Shown here one piece after another: positions 24,551 through 33,552 of a stretch of 64,000 nucleotides of DNA (position 1 is the first letter of the stretch; each line of letters opens with the position of its first letter). The stretch spans positions 1-64,000 of the forward strand of contig NZ_CP007056.1 of assembly GCF_000517625.1 (NCBI RefSeq), in the 5' to 3' direction. Origin of the DNA: Halostagnicola larsenii XH-48 (GTDB lineage Archaea; Halobacteriota; Halobacteria; Halobacteriales; Natrialbaceae). The notes under the pieces were generated by a model. That model was not told the origin of the DNA. It saw only the letters and a program-made list of their open reading frames with translations, and did not search any database. Position numbers and translations under genes: made by a program.

Positions 24551-25762
24551 CTACTCGAGGGTCGACGTTTGAACCACCGACACCCGTTCGCCGGCCGCGA
24601 TATCGCTCGTCGTCAGGACGAACCCGTCGGCCGTCGCCGCCCGCGTGCTCGAGGAGAGGACGCTCGGATCGAACGTGTCCTCGTAGACCGCGAGCGGGGA
24701 ATCGACGTGGCCGAGCGGGGTCGCCGTTCTGCCTTCGAGGGTGACCGGAATCGCGTACTCGAAGCCCTCGGGGCCGAGCCCGACGTCGTGGGTAAACTCT
24801 CGCTCGAGGGTCGGTAGCGTCTCCTCGCCGGTGAAAAGCACTCGAGCGACGAGCACCGCGCTGACGTACGCGCCGATCGGCTTTCCGGGAATCGCGACGG
24901 CCAGTGCGTCGTGGTCTGGCAACCGAGCCACGGCGATGGGCTTGCCGGGGCGGATTCGGACGCGGTGAAATTCCACGCTTCCGTGACTCGAGAGCGCGTC
25001 GATGACGTAATCCTTCGCGCCGACGCTGGTTCCGCCCGTGGTCACGACGATATCGTGTTCGCGAGCGAGTTCCGAAATCCGCTGCTCGACGCTGTCTCCC
25101 TCGTCGGGGACCGATTCCTCGTATACGGGGTCGTGGCCCCACGAACGCAGTAGATTACAGAGCATCGGCGAGTCGAGGTCGGTGTGTTTCCCCTCGTGAA
25201 TCTCGGTCCCGGTCGCGAGCACGCCGACGGAAAACGGCTCGAAACCCTCGAGGGTTTCGTAGCCGATGTCGCGGAGCAAGACCGCATCCAGCGCCGAGAG
25301 CCGGTCGCCGCGCTCGTAGAGCCGGTCGCCCGCTACGAGGTTCGACCCGCGTTCATAGACGTACGTTCCCGCCGGGAGCGACGGCGCGTCGAACGTTCCG
25401 TTCTCGACGACGACGTCTTCTTGCTTAACCACCGTGTCCGCCCGTTCGGGAAGCGGTGCGCCCGTCGCGATCTCGATCGCCTTTCCCCGCTCGATCGATG
25501 GCCGATCCGACTCGGGGAAGCTCGATTTCGAGACCACTTCGAGCGGGCCCTCGTCGTCCGACGCGTAGGCGTAGCCGTCCATCGTCGCCCGGTCGTCGGC
25601 GGGTCGATCGGCGGGCGCGCTGATCGGTTCGGCGAGGTGGCACCCGGCGAGGTCATCGACCGAGCGGGATCTCGTTGCACGCTCCTCGAGGAACGCTTCC
25701 CGGACGGCGAGCGTGCGGTCGACGGCCTCGCGTCTCCAGAGTAGATCGTCGTGGTCGTCCAT
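24551..25762 (-). CDS. moeA: Molybdopterin molybdenumtransferase MoeA
   Basis: This enzyme inserts molybdate or tungstate into adenylylated molybdopterin. The 403-residue protein carries DRATMDGYA, TGAPLPERADTVV, TTGGTSVGAKDYV and AIPGKPIGAYV, with a C-terminal domain IV. The ATG at 25762 gives the usual N-terminus; an upstream in-frame start would add 19 non-conserved residues. The window also encodes two pterin enzymes, an aldehyde:ferredoxin oxidoreductase and a molybdenum hydroxylase, which this copy may serve. Confidence 0.92.
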   Translation of the reverse strand: MDDHDDLLWRREAVDRTLAVREAFLEERATRSRSVDDLAGCHLAEPISAPADRPADDRATMDGYAYASDDEGPLEVVSKSSFPESDRPSIERGKAIEIATGAPLPERADTVVKQEDVVVENGTFDAPSLPAGTYVYERGSNLVAGDRLYERGDRLSALDAVLLRDIGYETLEGFEPFSVGVLATGTEIHEGKHTDLDSPMLCNLLRSWGHDPVYEESVPDEGDSVEQRISELAREHDIVVTTGGTSVGAKDYVIDALSSHGSVEFHRVRIRPGKPIAVARLPDHDALAVAIPGKPIGAYVSAVLVARVLFTGEETLPTLEREFTHDVGLGPEGFEYAIPVTLEGRTATPLGHVDSPLAVYEDTFDPSVLSSSTRAATADGFVLTTSDIAAGERVSVVQTSTLE

Positions 25763-25869
25763 GGCGGTTATCGTGGTCGAACCGAAAAAAGGGTAGCGAC
25801 GAACGGACCACAGCAACACAACCGTCCCCCGTCTCGAACTTGCTGTGGCGTCCCGAACTACCGAGGCGG

Positions 25870-27465
25870 TCAGTCGGCGCGGTCGACCGGCTTCGATCTG
25901 TCGTCCGAACCCAGTCGTTCGAAGAACGTGACGAAATCGTCTTCGTCCTCCGAGAGTTCGTCCCAGGCGTCGATACCGCGCTCTTCGGTCGTCCCTTCGA
26001 TGGTGTTGTCGAGGACGAACGCGATGATGCCCCCGATGGCCATTCCGGTGCCGAGGATGACGAACAACGTCTGTGCGACGAGTTCAGTTCCTAACACCGG
26101 GCCGAGGACGGCGACGCCCTCGAGTCCAGCCTGAAAGTCGGATACGGCGCCAACGTTGGCGATGTAGTTCGGAATTGCGAGTCCCGAGAACAGCGCGATG
26201 CCGACGATGAACACGTTGCGGTTCTTGTCGAGGTCGACGTACTTCAGGTTCGAGAGACCGACCGCGGTAATCTGCCCGAACATTGCGAGGAACAGCGCAC
26301 CGACGATCGGATTGGGAATGGTAGCGACCAGTTGGCCGAAGTAGCCGACGAAGCCGACGATCAGCATGACGATCGCCCCGATCTGGACGACGTATCGGGA
26401 AGCCACGCCGGTGATACCGATGGCGCCGACGTTCTCGGAGTACGACGTCGATCCGTTTCCGGTTCCCATGATCCCGGCGAAGAGATTGCCCAGACCTTCC
26501 ATGCCGATACCGTGATTGATGCGTTTCTTGCTGGGTGCGGCCATCCCCGACAGTCGAGCGACGGCGAAGTAATCGCCGTAGCTCTCGAGCATGGACGCGA
26601 CGACGCCGGCGAACATCCCGATGATGAACGACGTCGTGAACGTTGGTACTCCCCACTGGAACGGTGTGATCGGTTGAATGGCCGACGCCGAGGTAACGGT
26701 TCCGAAATCGATGAATCCGGCCGCACCGCTGCCGTAGACCCCAGCCACTGACAGCAGCGCAGCGATGAGCCATGCAGATCCGACTCCCAGCAGAATCGGG
26801 TAGAGGCGGAACACGCTGTGGTACTTATCGAGGTACTGCGAGAACGCGATGATCAGCACCAGGGTGAGCCCGAACAGCCACCAGTCCTGGCCCGCGCTCG
26901 TGATCTGTCCCGTATTGAACAGTGCGAGACCGATGAGGGCGATGGTCGGTGCGATGACCACGGGTGAGAGGAATCGCTTTAGCGTCCCCATCACTCCCAG
27001 GTATCCGATCACCACTTCTGCTAGCGCGGCAACGATGATCGCCCCCTGCAGTTCGCGTAACATCAGTTCGTATCCGACTCCTTGGGCGCCGAGGGCGGCG
27101 ATGATCGCCGTCGCGGGGGCGATCATCGAGAACGTCCCGCCCTGGACGATCGGATACCGATTACCGATCGTCGTCTGGGCGAGCGTCGCGATACCCGAGA
27201 CGACGAAGAAGGTGCCGATCAGTTGTGCCTGATCCGCCTCGGGCATACCGCCGCCCGCTGCCTGTATCGCTCCGATGAGCACCAACGGGATTGCGATGGT
27301 CGAACCGATCATCGTGAGGTAATGCTGGAACCCCAGGACGATCGACTGCAAAAGCGGCGGTTTGTCTTCGATGCTGTACTCGACGAAATCCGATTCCTCC
27401 GGCGGCGTCACGTTCCCCTCCGCTGCCGCGATGCCGTCGTCGGTCGGTGGATTGTTGTCTGTCAT
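25870..27465 (-). CDS. NCS2 nucleobase:cation symporter (uracil/xanthine permease)
   Basis: This 531-residue membrane carrier has about 14 hydrophobic segments. NCS2 features include YSIEDKPPLLQSIVLGFQHY near the N-terminus, IVQGGTFSM, and the substrate-site segment GLGNLFAGIMGTGNGSTSYS followed by ENVGAIGITGVASR. It imports uracil, xanthine or a related base. The gene is divergent from the hydantoinase across a 209-base region, so uptake and ring opening may be coordinately controlled. Confidence 0.9.
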   Translation of the reverse strand: MTDNNPPTDDGIAAAEGNVTPPEESDFVEYSIEDKPPLLQSIVLGFQHYLTMIGSTIAIPLVLIGAIQAAGGGMPEADQAQLIGTFFVVSGIATLAQTTIGNRYPIVQGGTFSMIAPATAIIAALGAQGVGYELMLRELQGAIIVAALAEVVIGYLGVMGTLKRFLSPVVIAPTIALIGLALFNTGQITSAGQDWWLFGLTLVLIIAFSQYLDKYHSVFRLYPILLGVGSAWLIAALLSVAGVYGSGAAGFIDFGTVTSASAIQPITPFQWGVPTFTTSFIIGMFAGVVASMLESYGDYFAVARLSGMAAPSKKRINHGIGMEGLGNLFAGIMGTGNGSTSYSENVGAIGITGVASRYVVQIGAIVMLIVGFVGYFGQLVATIPNPIVGALFLAMFGQITAVGLSNLKYVDLDKNRNVFIVGIALFSGLAIPNYIANVGAVSDFQAGLEGVAVLGPVLGTELVAQTLFVILGTGMAIGGIIAFVLDNTIEGTTEERGIDAWDELSEDEDDFVTFFERLGSDDRSKPVDRAD

Positions 27466-27654
27466 AACGTGTCTCTAATACTGCGTGTGAATCTCATCCG
27501 TGAACTGTACGCCTCATAATTCAAGGACTATTACTTAAGTCTATTGCAAGATAGGGGGTATGACCCATTCGAAAATTATGAAATTCATTGAATATGGGCC
27601 ATTGAATACGACAGATATTAGCCTATATCCGACCGAAACCTATATTTGTTATTT

Positions 27655-27672
27655 CCAATCACATATGATTGG
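27655..27672. promoter_or_regulatory. Palindromic operator at the hydantoinase start
   Basis: CCAATCACATATGATTGG has 7-base inverted arms around CATA. It lies 3 bases before the ATG and about 8 bases after a TATATTT box at 27641-27647, so it would cover the transcription start. Nearby, near-repeats of CATTGAATA occur at about 27592-27609. Confidence 0.45.
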
Positions 27673-27674
27673 AC

Positions 27675-29057
27675 ATGGTAGATACACTCATACGCGGTGG
27701 CACGGTTGTCACGGAAAGTGACACGTTCGAGGCCGACATCGGAATCACGGGCGAACGGATCGTTACCGTTGGGGACGAAACCGAGATGAGCGAGGCCGAG
27801 ACGGTTGTTGATGCAACGGACAAACTGGTTTTACCCGGCGTCGTCGACCCGCACGTCCACATCGACGACATGTTCTCGTTCGACACGTACGAGAGTGCCT
27901 CGAAAGCAGCAGCCCTCGGCGGCACGACCACCTTCATCGACTTCGCCTGGGAGGCCTGGGTCGGCGAAACAAGCCTGTGGGATGAGCCGGGAACGATTCT
28001 CGAGGGAATCGAACGAAAGCGCGACAAAGCGGAGAAGCCCGTCGTCGACTTCGGACTGCACGGCGCGATCACTCGAGAGGACGAGTCAGTCTTCGAGGAA
28101 ATCGAAGCCGTCATCGAGGCGGGCGTGCCGACGTTCAAGCTCTTTACCGCCTACGAGTTCGGACTGCGCAACGGCTTCATGGATCGGACGTTTCGCGAAC
28201 TCGCAGACCACGACGCGATCGCCGTCTTGCACTCCGAAGACGCCGACCTCCTCGATTACCTGGCCGACCGCTTCCAGGCGGAGGGGAAAGGTGATCCCGA
28301 GTGGTATCCTCGTTCCCGGCCCGATTACGCGGAAGCGATGGCAGCCGAAGACGCCGTCCGGATGGCGATGGAGGCGGGCTGTCGGTACTACGGAATCCAC
28401 ACGACCTGCCGGAAATCCGCCGAGGTGCTCGCACAGTACCGCGAAGCGTTCGGCGAGGAGATGGTTCGCGCGGAGACGTGTACCCATTACACCACGCTGG
28501 ACGACTCGATTTTCGAGGAGATGGGTCTCCTTCCGATGATCGCGCCGCCGATTCGGAAACCCGCTGACAACGACGCGATGTTCGAGCACTTAGCGCGCGG
28601 CACGCTGGACGTCGTCTCGACGGACCACTGTGGCTACACGAAAGAGAGCAAGCAGGTCGACAACTGGTGGGACAGCAAGTTCGGCGCGAACGCCCTCCAG
28701 ACCAGCCTCCCGGTCTTTCACGACGAAGCGATCAACGAGCGCGACTACTCGTACCCGTTTCTCGTCCGCACGATGTGTACGAACCCGGCTCGAGTGTTCG
28801 GCCTGTCCGAGAAGGGGACGCTCGAGCCGGGAACCGACGCCGACGTCCTCGTGTTCGATCCCGAGGCGACCTACACGATCACGGCCGAGGACAACGCGAG
28901 CGTCGCCGACTTCTCGATCTACGAGGGGCGGGAGGTCACCGGTCGCGTCGAAAAGACGTTCGTGCGAGGAGAGCTCGTGGCCGATGACGGCGAGATCGTC
29001 GGCGAGCCGGGACACGGACGGTTCGTCGAGCGCGACCTCCCCGACTGGGAGTTCTGA
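27675..29057 (+). CDS. Dihydropyrimidinase/hydantoinase family amidohydrolase
   Basis: This 460-residue cyclic-amide hydrolase opens rings such as dihydrouracil, hydantoin or allantoin to N-carbamoyl amino acids. The binuclear metal site is complete: His60 and His62 (DPHVHID), carboxylated Lys155 (TFKLFTAY), His186, His242 and Asp317 (STDHCGY). The ATG at 27675 lies just past the palindrome and is preferred over a TTG two codons upstream. It is convergent with an M20 N-carbamoyl amidohydrolase, its natural next step. Confidence 0.88.
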   Translation: MVDTLIRGGTVVTESDTFEADIGITGERIVTVGDETEMSEAETVVDATDKLVLPGVVDPHVHIDDMFSFDTYESASKAAALGGTTTFIDFAWEAWVGETSLWDEPGTILEGIERKRDKAEKPVVDFGLHGAITREDESVFEEIEAVIEAGVPTFKLFTAYEFGLRNGFMDRTFRELADHDAIAVLHSEDADLLDYLADRFQAEGKGDPEWYPRSRPDYAEAMAAEDAVRMAMEAGCRYYGIHTTCRKSAEVLAQYREAFGEEMVRAETCTHYTTLDDSIFEEMGLLPMIAPPIRKPADNDAMFEHLARGTLDVVSTDHCGYTKESKQVDNWWDSKFGANALQTSLPVFHDEAINERDYSYPFLVRTMCTNPARVFGLSEKGTLEPGTDADVLVFDPEATYTITAEDNASVADFSIYEGREVTGRVEKTFVRGELVADDGEIVGEPGHGRFVERDLPDWEF

Positions 29058-29134
29058 TCGGCGGTCCCAACGCTGGGAATCGAGAATTGCGACGGTACGG
29101 TGGGAGGGCTCTCGGTCGTCCGAATCGTTTCTGC

Positions 29135-30370
29135 TTATTCGTCGGTCGCGAGGCGGTAGGCCGCGTTGGCGATGGTGTTCGCCGCCGAGTAACAGTCGTC
29201 CCAGCTGGTGTATTCATCTTCGTTGTGGCTCTTGCCGTCCTCGCTCACCGCAAATACCATACTGGTGTCACAGATGTCGGTCAGATGGACGGCATCGTGG
29301 CCAGCACCGCTGAAGATGCGCATGCTGTCGTAGCCCAGATCGTCCGCAGATGCCTGGACGGCGTCGATACACGTGTCGGCGAACTCGACGCTGTCCGACT
29401 GGTGGCGTTGCTCCCACTCCCAGTCGAGCCCCTCGCGCTGTGCCGCTGTCTGCGCTTCGGCGAGAACCCGTTCTTTGGCCTCCGCGACGATCTCGTCGGA
29501 CGGGTCGCGGAACCCGAACGTGATCGTTACCTCCTCAGGGATGATGTTGATGGAGTTGGGCTGTGCGTCGACGTAGCCGACCGTCCCGACGGTTCGGTCG
29601 CCGAGCGTTCCTGGGATCCGCCGAACCTGAGTAATCACGTCCGCGGCCGCGACTAGCGCGTCGTTGCGATAGTGCATCGGCGTTGGCCCGGAGTGATCTG
29701 CCTCGCCGTAGAACGTGATCGCTCCCCAGTAGAAGCCGACGACGCCCGTGACGACGCCGACGTCTTTTTCCTCGAGTTCGAGGTACGGACCCTGCTCAAT
29801 GTGGAGCTCGAGGTACGCCTCGTAGTCGTTCTGTGGCTCGACCGGTATGTCCCCCCGGTAGCCGATACGCTCGAGTTCGTCACCCAACCGCTCGCCGTTC
29901 TCGTCGGTCCGGTCGTACTCCGCGTCGATGTCGTGGACTCCGGCCCAGACGCCGCTGCCTTGCATCGCCGGCTGGAAGCGCGATCCCTCCTCGTTGGTCC
30001 AGTTGACGATCTCGATCGGGTGCTCCGTGACCCTGCCTTCCTCCTCTAGGGTGCGGAGCAACTCGAGGGGTGCGATCACGCCGAGGGCTCCGTCGTAGAT
30101 CCCGCCGTAGGGCTGGGAGTCGAGGTGCGAACCGATCAGGATCGGATCGGCGTCGGGATCCGTTCCCTCGCGCCGAGCGAACATATTGCCGAACGCGTCG
30201 ACTCGGACCTCGAGGCCGAGCGCCTCGAGCTGATCGCGAAACCAGTCCCGAATCGCCTTGTCCTCGTCGGAGAGAGCCAGCCGGTGGAGTCCCCCGCCGT
30301 CGGTAGCGCCGATATCGGCCTGTTCCTTCATCGTTTCGATAAACCGCTCCCTGTCAATCTCGATCGACAT
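29135..30370 (-). CDS. M20 N-carbamoyl amino acid amidohydrolase (beta-ureidopropionase/allantoate type)
   Basis: This 411-residue zinc amidohydrolase of the hydantoinase/carbamoylase subfamily has GSHLDSQPYGGIYDGALGV, NEEGSRFQPAMQGSGVWAG, HIEQGPYLE and ADHSGPTPM. The family hydrolyses N-carbamoyl-beta-alanine, N-carbamoyl L-amino acids or allantoate, releasing ammonia and carbon dioxide or ureidoglycine. The ATG at 30370 lies about 25 bases after a TTAATATGT promoter element on the minus strand, giving a nearly leaderless message. Together with the hydantoinase it would turn a cyclic ureide into a free amino acid. Confidence 0.88.
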   Translation of the reverse strand: MSIEIDRERFIETMKEQADIGATDGGGLHRLALSDEDKAIRDWFRDQLEALGLEVRVDAFGNMFARREGTDPDADPILIGSHLDSQPYGGIYDGALGVIAPLELLRTLEEEGRVTEHPIEIVNWTNEEGSRFQPAMQGSGVWAGVHDIDAEYDRTDENGERLGDELERIGYRGDIPVEPQNDYEAYLELHIEQGPYLELEEKDVGVVTGVVGFYWGAITFYGEADHSGPTPMHYRNDALVAAADVITQVRRIPGTLGDRTVGTVGYVDAQPNSINIIPEEVTITFGFRDPSDEIVAEAKERVLAEAQTAAQREGLDWEWEQRHQSDSVEFADTCIDAVQASADDLGYDSMRIFSGAGHDAVHLTDICDTSMVFAVSEDGKSHNEDEYTSWDDCYSAANTIANAAYRLATDE

Positions 30371-30531
30371 ACGTCCACTGACAGTGCGACACATATTAAC
30401 TATTGTCCAGCCGTGGCTCTATTGTTGGATGTATATCCGCACACGCTCGGATTGTCGGATCTGATTGCGCTATTTCGGTCTCGAGTTGGATCGAGCCAAG
30501 CTATAAGTGGACGGGGAGGGTCCGGAGGTGC

Positions 30532-30906
30532 ATGCACGCCACCCACACTGCCGTCCAGGTGAGCGACCTCGAAGCGACCACCGCGTTCTACGAGGACGTT
30601 CTCGGCCTGTCGTACCAGCGAGAGTTCACGGGTGAGGACGGGGTCCGAAACTACTACGTCGGAACCGACGCTGGCGCGAGTCTCCAGTTCAAGTACGATC
30701 CAAACGGTGACGACGACGTCGAGCCGTCCGGAATCGACCACCTCGCGTTCGCGGTCGACGACGTCGACGCGACCTTCGAACGGGTCGTCGACGAATCGGG
30801 GTGTGACGTCTTCCTCGAGCCGACGACGTTCGACGCCGCGGACAGACGCGCGGGGTTCGTCTACGACCCGGACGGATACGTCGTGGAGTTCGTTCAGCCA
30901 GTCTGA
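30532..30906 (+). CDS. VOC (glyoxalase) superfamily protein
   Basis: This 124-residue single-domain vicinal-oxygen-chelate protein has the expected paired beta-alpha-beta modules. Metal ligands are suggested by HTAVQV at the N-terminus, GIDHLAFAVDD in the middle and GYVVEFVQPV at the end. This is lactoylglutathione-lyase-like, but the substrate is unknown. The start is well supported by a GCTATAAGT box at about 30500 and a GGAGGTG ribosome site at 30524-30530, the latter unusual among these mostly leaderless genes. Confidence 0.85.
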   Translation: MHATHTAVQVSDLEATTAFYEDVLGLSYQREFTGEDGVRNYYVGTDAGASLQFKYDPNGDDDVEPSGIDHLAFAVDDVDATFERVVDESGCDVFLEPTTFDAADRRAGFVYDPDGYVVEFVQPV

Positions 30907-30907
30907 G

Positions 30908-31399
30908 TTACTCCGTTACGTCGTCGGCGTCACGTAGCGTCTCCACCTCGTAGCCAGCGAACGAGTCGTAATCGTCTTTGATCGTCGAGATGACGAAGTT
31001 CGACATCGTCCGCTGGATGCCGTCGATGGCCTCGAACTGCGAGAACATTCGCTCGACCATGTCGCGGTCCGTGAGCCGGGAAATAACGACGAAGTCGACG
31101 TCCCCCATCGTGAAAAAGACCTGCTTGACGCCCTCGACCGCTCCGATCTGCTCGCCGACGCGGTTGTGGTACTCTTCGTCGTAGACCGCGATGACCTCCG
31201 AGATGACGGTGATCTCGAGGCCGGCCGCCGCCAGATCGAACTCGTAGAGGTCGTTTTTGATGATGCCCTGCTCGCGAAGCTTCTGTATCCGATAGTGGAC
31301 GGTCGACGTGGGAATGTCTGTCTCCTCGGAGATCCGCTCGGAGCTACTCGTCTCGAGTTCCGAGATGGCGATCAGGATTTGGGCATCGCGTTCGTCCAT
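30908..31399 (-). CDS. Lrp/AsnC family transcriptional regulator
   Basis: This 163-residue regulator has an N-terminal helix-turn-helix (residues of about 1-50, ISEETDIPTSTVHYRIQKLR) and a C-terminal ligand-binding RAM domain (ISEVIAVYDEEYHNRVGEQI). Such proteins sense amino acids. It lies in the middle of amino-acid and cyclic-amide catabolism genes and is a candidate controller of them, or of the TACACA-N5-TGTRTA sites (inference). In ectoine degraders a regulator of this family, DoeX, accompanies doeA. Confidence 0.9.
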   Translation of the reverse strand: MDERDAQILIAISELETSSSERISEETDIPTSTVHYRIQKLREQGIIKNDLYEFDLAAAGLEITVISEVIAVYDEEYHNRVGEQIGAVEGVKQVFFTMGDVDFVVISRLTDRDMVERMFSQFEAIDGIQRTMSNFVISTIKDDYDSFAGYEVETLRDADDVTE

Positions 31400-31544
31400 A
31401 CACCGAAAAGCGCGGGCCCCCCTCAAAGTCCTTGTGTCGGTCCGTCACTCGAGGGTTTGTCCCATCGGTCGCGAGCCAGATGACACGAGTTCGCCCGTCG
31501 TTTCGACCACAACAGTAACGGCGGTGACGGATCATGGTGTACTC

Positions 31545-31949
31545 GTGTCTACCGAAAACGCGCCAGACGGGGTCGACGCGACGAAGACGTTTGCCCTTCG
31601 CCGCGGCAACGCGCTCACGCTCGCGGACGACCACGTCTACGTCGACCGGGGGGACGATACGCCGATTCGCTTCGCCTTCGAGGATATCGTCGAAGTCCAG
31701 TACGATTCGTTCGATTGGTTTCTCGCCGTACTCAGCGTCATACTCGTGCTGTTCGGCGGCTATTCGACGACCGAGAACGTCCTCGGAGGGCTCGGATTCG
31801 CCGCCGCCGGCGTCGGTAGTTTCTACCTGACCTACCGAAAGCGCGGGAAACTCTCGTTCAACGTAACCGGGCGCTCGAAACCGCTCATCGTCTACCCCGA
31901 ACACTCCGAGGCCGCCTACGAGGCGTTCCGACCTCATATGTCGGAGTGA
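31545..31949 (+). CDS. Small membrane protein with PH-like N-terminal part
   Basis: This 134-residue protein starts with a beta-rich region resembling a bacterial PH domain (TLADDHVYVDRGDDTPIRFA, then FEDIVEVQYD). A hydrophobic hairpin follows (WFLAVLSVILVLFGGY and GGLGFAAAGVGSFYLTY), then a short cytoplasmic tail. Function is unknown. The start is uncertain: GTG at 31545 is used here, and an in-frame GTG at 31524 is also possible. Confidence 0.6.
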   Translation: MSTENAPDGVDATKTFALRRGNALTLADDHVYVDRGDDTPIRFAFEDIVEVQYDSFDWFLAVLSVILVLFGGYSTTENVLGGLGFAAAGVGSFYLTYRKRGKLSFNVTGRSKPLIVYPEHSEAAYEAFRPHMSE

Positions 31950-32220
31950 GAGACGGCGCTGTCTCGAGTCGCACTCTTGGTAGTCTCTCGCGACCATCAG
32001 TATTCTCGAGAACGATTCGCTCGAGCGTGTGCTCGCACAGTTGTATCGAGGGAGGTTTGGATAACGGAATTGGTTCTGTCCGCTCCCCAACGGGTTGGCG
32101 TCACCGGGTGGCCAAGATATTAGTTTTTCATATAGGCCAACTCCCTATTAGTTGGATTTCAACCAATGTTATGCGATATTATAGGAATAGCTTTTACCTT
32201 CGCGTTCCATGCGGGATGAT

Positions 32221-33549
32221 ATGGCTAGTGAGTCATCGACACTCAACGATGTCGAACGCACGGACAAACGGTACGTCTTCGGGACGTGGTCCTATCAGAG
32301 CGAGGTGAGTCCGACGCAGGTCGTCAGCGGCGACGGTGCCCGGTTCACGACGGCCGACGGCGAGGAGTACCTCGATCTCTCCGGGCAGTTGATGTGCTCG
32401 AACCTCGGCCACTCCGCGGATCGGGTCGCCGACGCGATCGCCGAACAGGCCAGCGAGGGCGCGTACTTCGCACCCGGGTACGCGACGGAAGCCAGGGCGA
32501 AACTCGGCGAGAAACTCGCCGAGGTGACGCCCGGTGACCTCTCCAAGACGTTCTTTTCGACGAGCGGCACGGAAGCCGTCGAGGCCGCCATCAAGATCGC
32601 CCGCTTCTATACGGGCAAGCAGAAGATCCTCTCGCGGTACCGCTCGTACCACGGCGCGACCTACGGTTCGATCAGCGTCACCGGTGATCCCCGCAGACTC
32701 GCGGCTGAACCCGGTATTCCAGGGACGATCAAAGCCCCAGATCCCTACGCCTACGGCTCGACGCTCGAGCCGATGGAGAGCATAGAGTACATCGACGAGA
32801 TGCTCGAACTCGAGGGCGACACCGTCGCGGCCGTCCTCGTCGAACCGATCGTGGGCTCTAACGGCATCCTCGTCCCGCCCGATGAGTACCTACCCAGGCT
32901 CAAGGAGATCGCTCACGATCACGGGGCCCTGCTCATCTGCGACGAGGTGATGGCCGGGTTCGGCCGCACCGGCGAGTGGTTCGGCTGTGATGTCTTCGAC
33001 GTCACCCCCGACATCATGACGATGGCAAAGGGACTGACCGGCGCCTACCAGCCCCTCGGGGCGACCATCGTCACCCCCGAGATCGCCGACCACTTCGAGG
33101 AGAACATGTTCTGTCACGGCCACACCTACGCCGGCCATCCCGTCGCCTGTGCGGCCGGCCTCGCTGCCATCGAGACCTACGAACGGGAGAACCTGATCGA
33201 ACGGGCCCGAGAGACCGGCGCTTACCTCGGCGACCGCCTCGAGGAACTCGGCGCGGACCACCCGAGCGTCGGCGAGGTTCGGGGCATCGGGATGTTCCGC
33301 GGCATCGAACTCACGAAGTCTCCCACCGAACGCGTTCCGTTCGGTCACCGCGAGGACAAGGTCTCGAAAGGGACTACCGTCGTCGATGAAGTCGCTGCTC
33401 GCGCCGCCGACGAGGGCGTTTACGTGGCGAACATGATCAACACGCTGATCATCGCGCCGCCGCTCGTGTTGACGACCGAGGAGGTCGACGAGGGGGTCGA
33501 CGCGCTGGACATCGCGCTCGAGCACGCCGACGGCGCGATGGAGGACTAA
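32221..33549 (+). CDS. Class III omega-aminotransferase
   Basis: This 442-residue PLP enzyme has Schiff-base Lys270 (MAKGLTGAYQPLGA), the STSGTEAVEAAIKIAR cofactor loop and CDEVMAGFGRTGEW. The sequence is of the beta-alanine/taurine:pyruvate type. It should convert an omega-amino acid into a semialdehyde. A TATTATAGG box about 30-45 bases upstream gives a very short leader; an ATG at 32209 is also in frame. The next gene, an aldehyde:ferredoxin oxidoreductase, begins three bases after its stop, so the aldehyde product is probably handed to that enzyme. Confidence 0.88.
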   Translation: MASESSTLNDVERTDKRYVFGTWSYQSEVSPTQVVSGDGARFTTADGEEYLDLSGQLMCSNLGHSADRVADAIAEQASEGAYFAPGYATEARAKLGEKLAEVTPGDLSKTFFSTSGTEAVEAAIKIARFYTGKQKILSRYRSYHGATYGSISVTGDPRRLAAEPGIPGTIKAPDPYAYGSTLEPMESIEYIDEMLELEGDTVAAVLVEPIVGSNGILVPPDEYLPRLKEIAHDHGALLICDEVMAGFGRTGEWFGCDVFDVTPDIMTMAKGLTGAYQPLGATIVTPEIADHFEENMFCHGHTYAGHPVACAAGLAAIETYERENLIERARETGAYLGDRLEELGADHPSVGEVRGIGMFRGIELTKSPTERVPFGHREDKVSKGTTVVDEVAARAADEGVYVANMINTLIIAPPLVLTTEEVDEGVDALDIALEHADGAMED

Positions 33550-33552
33550 CGG

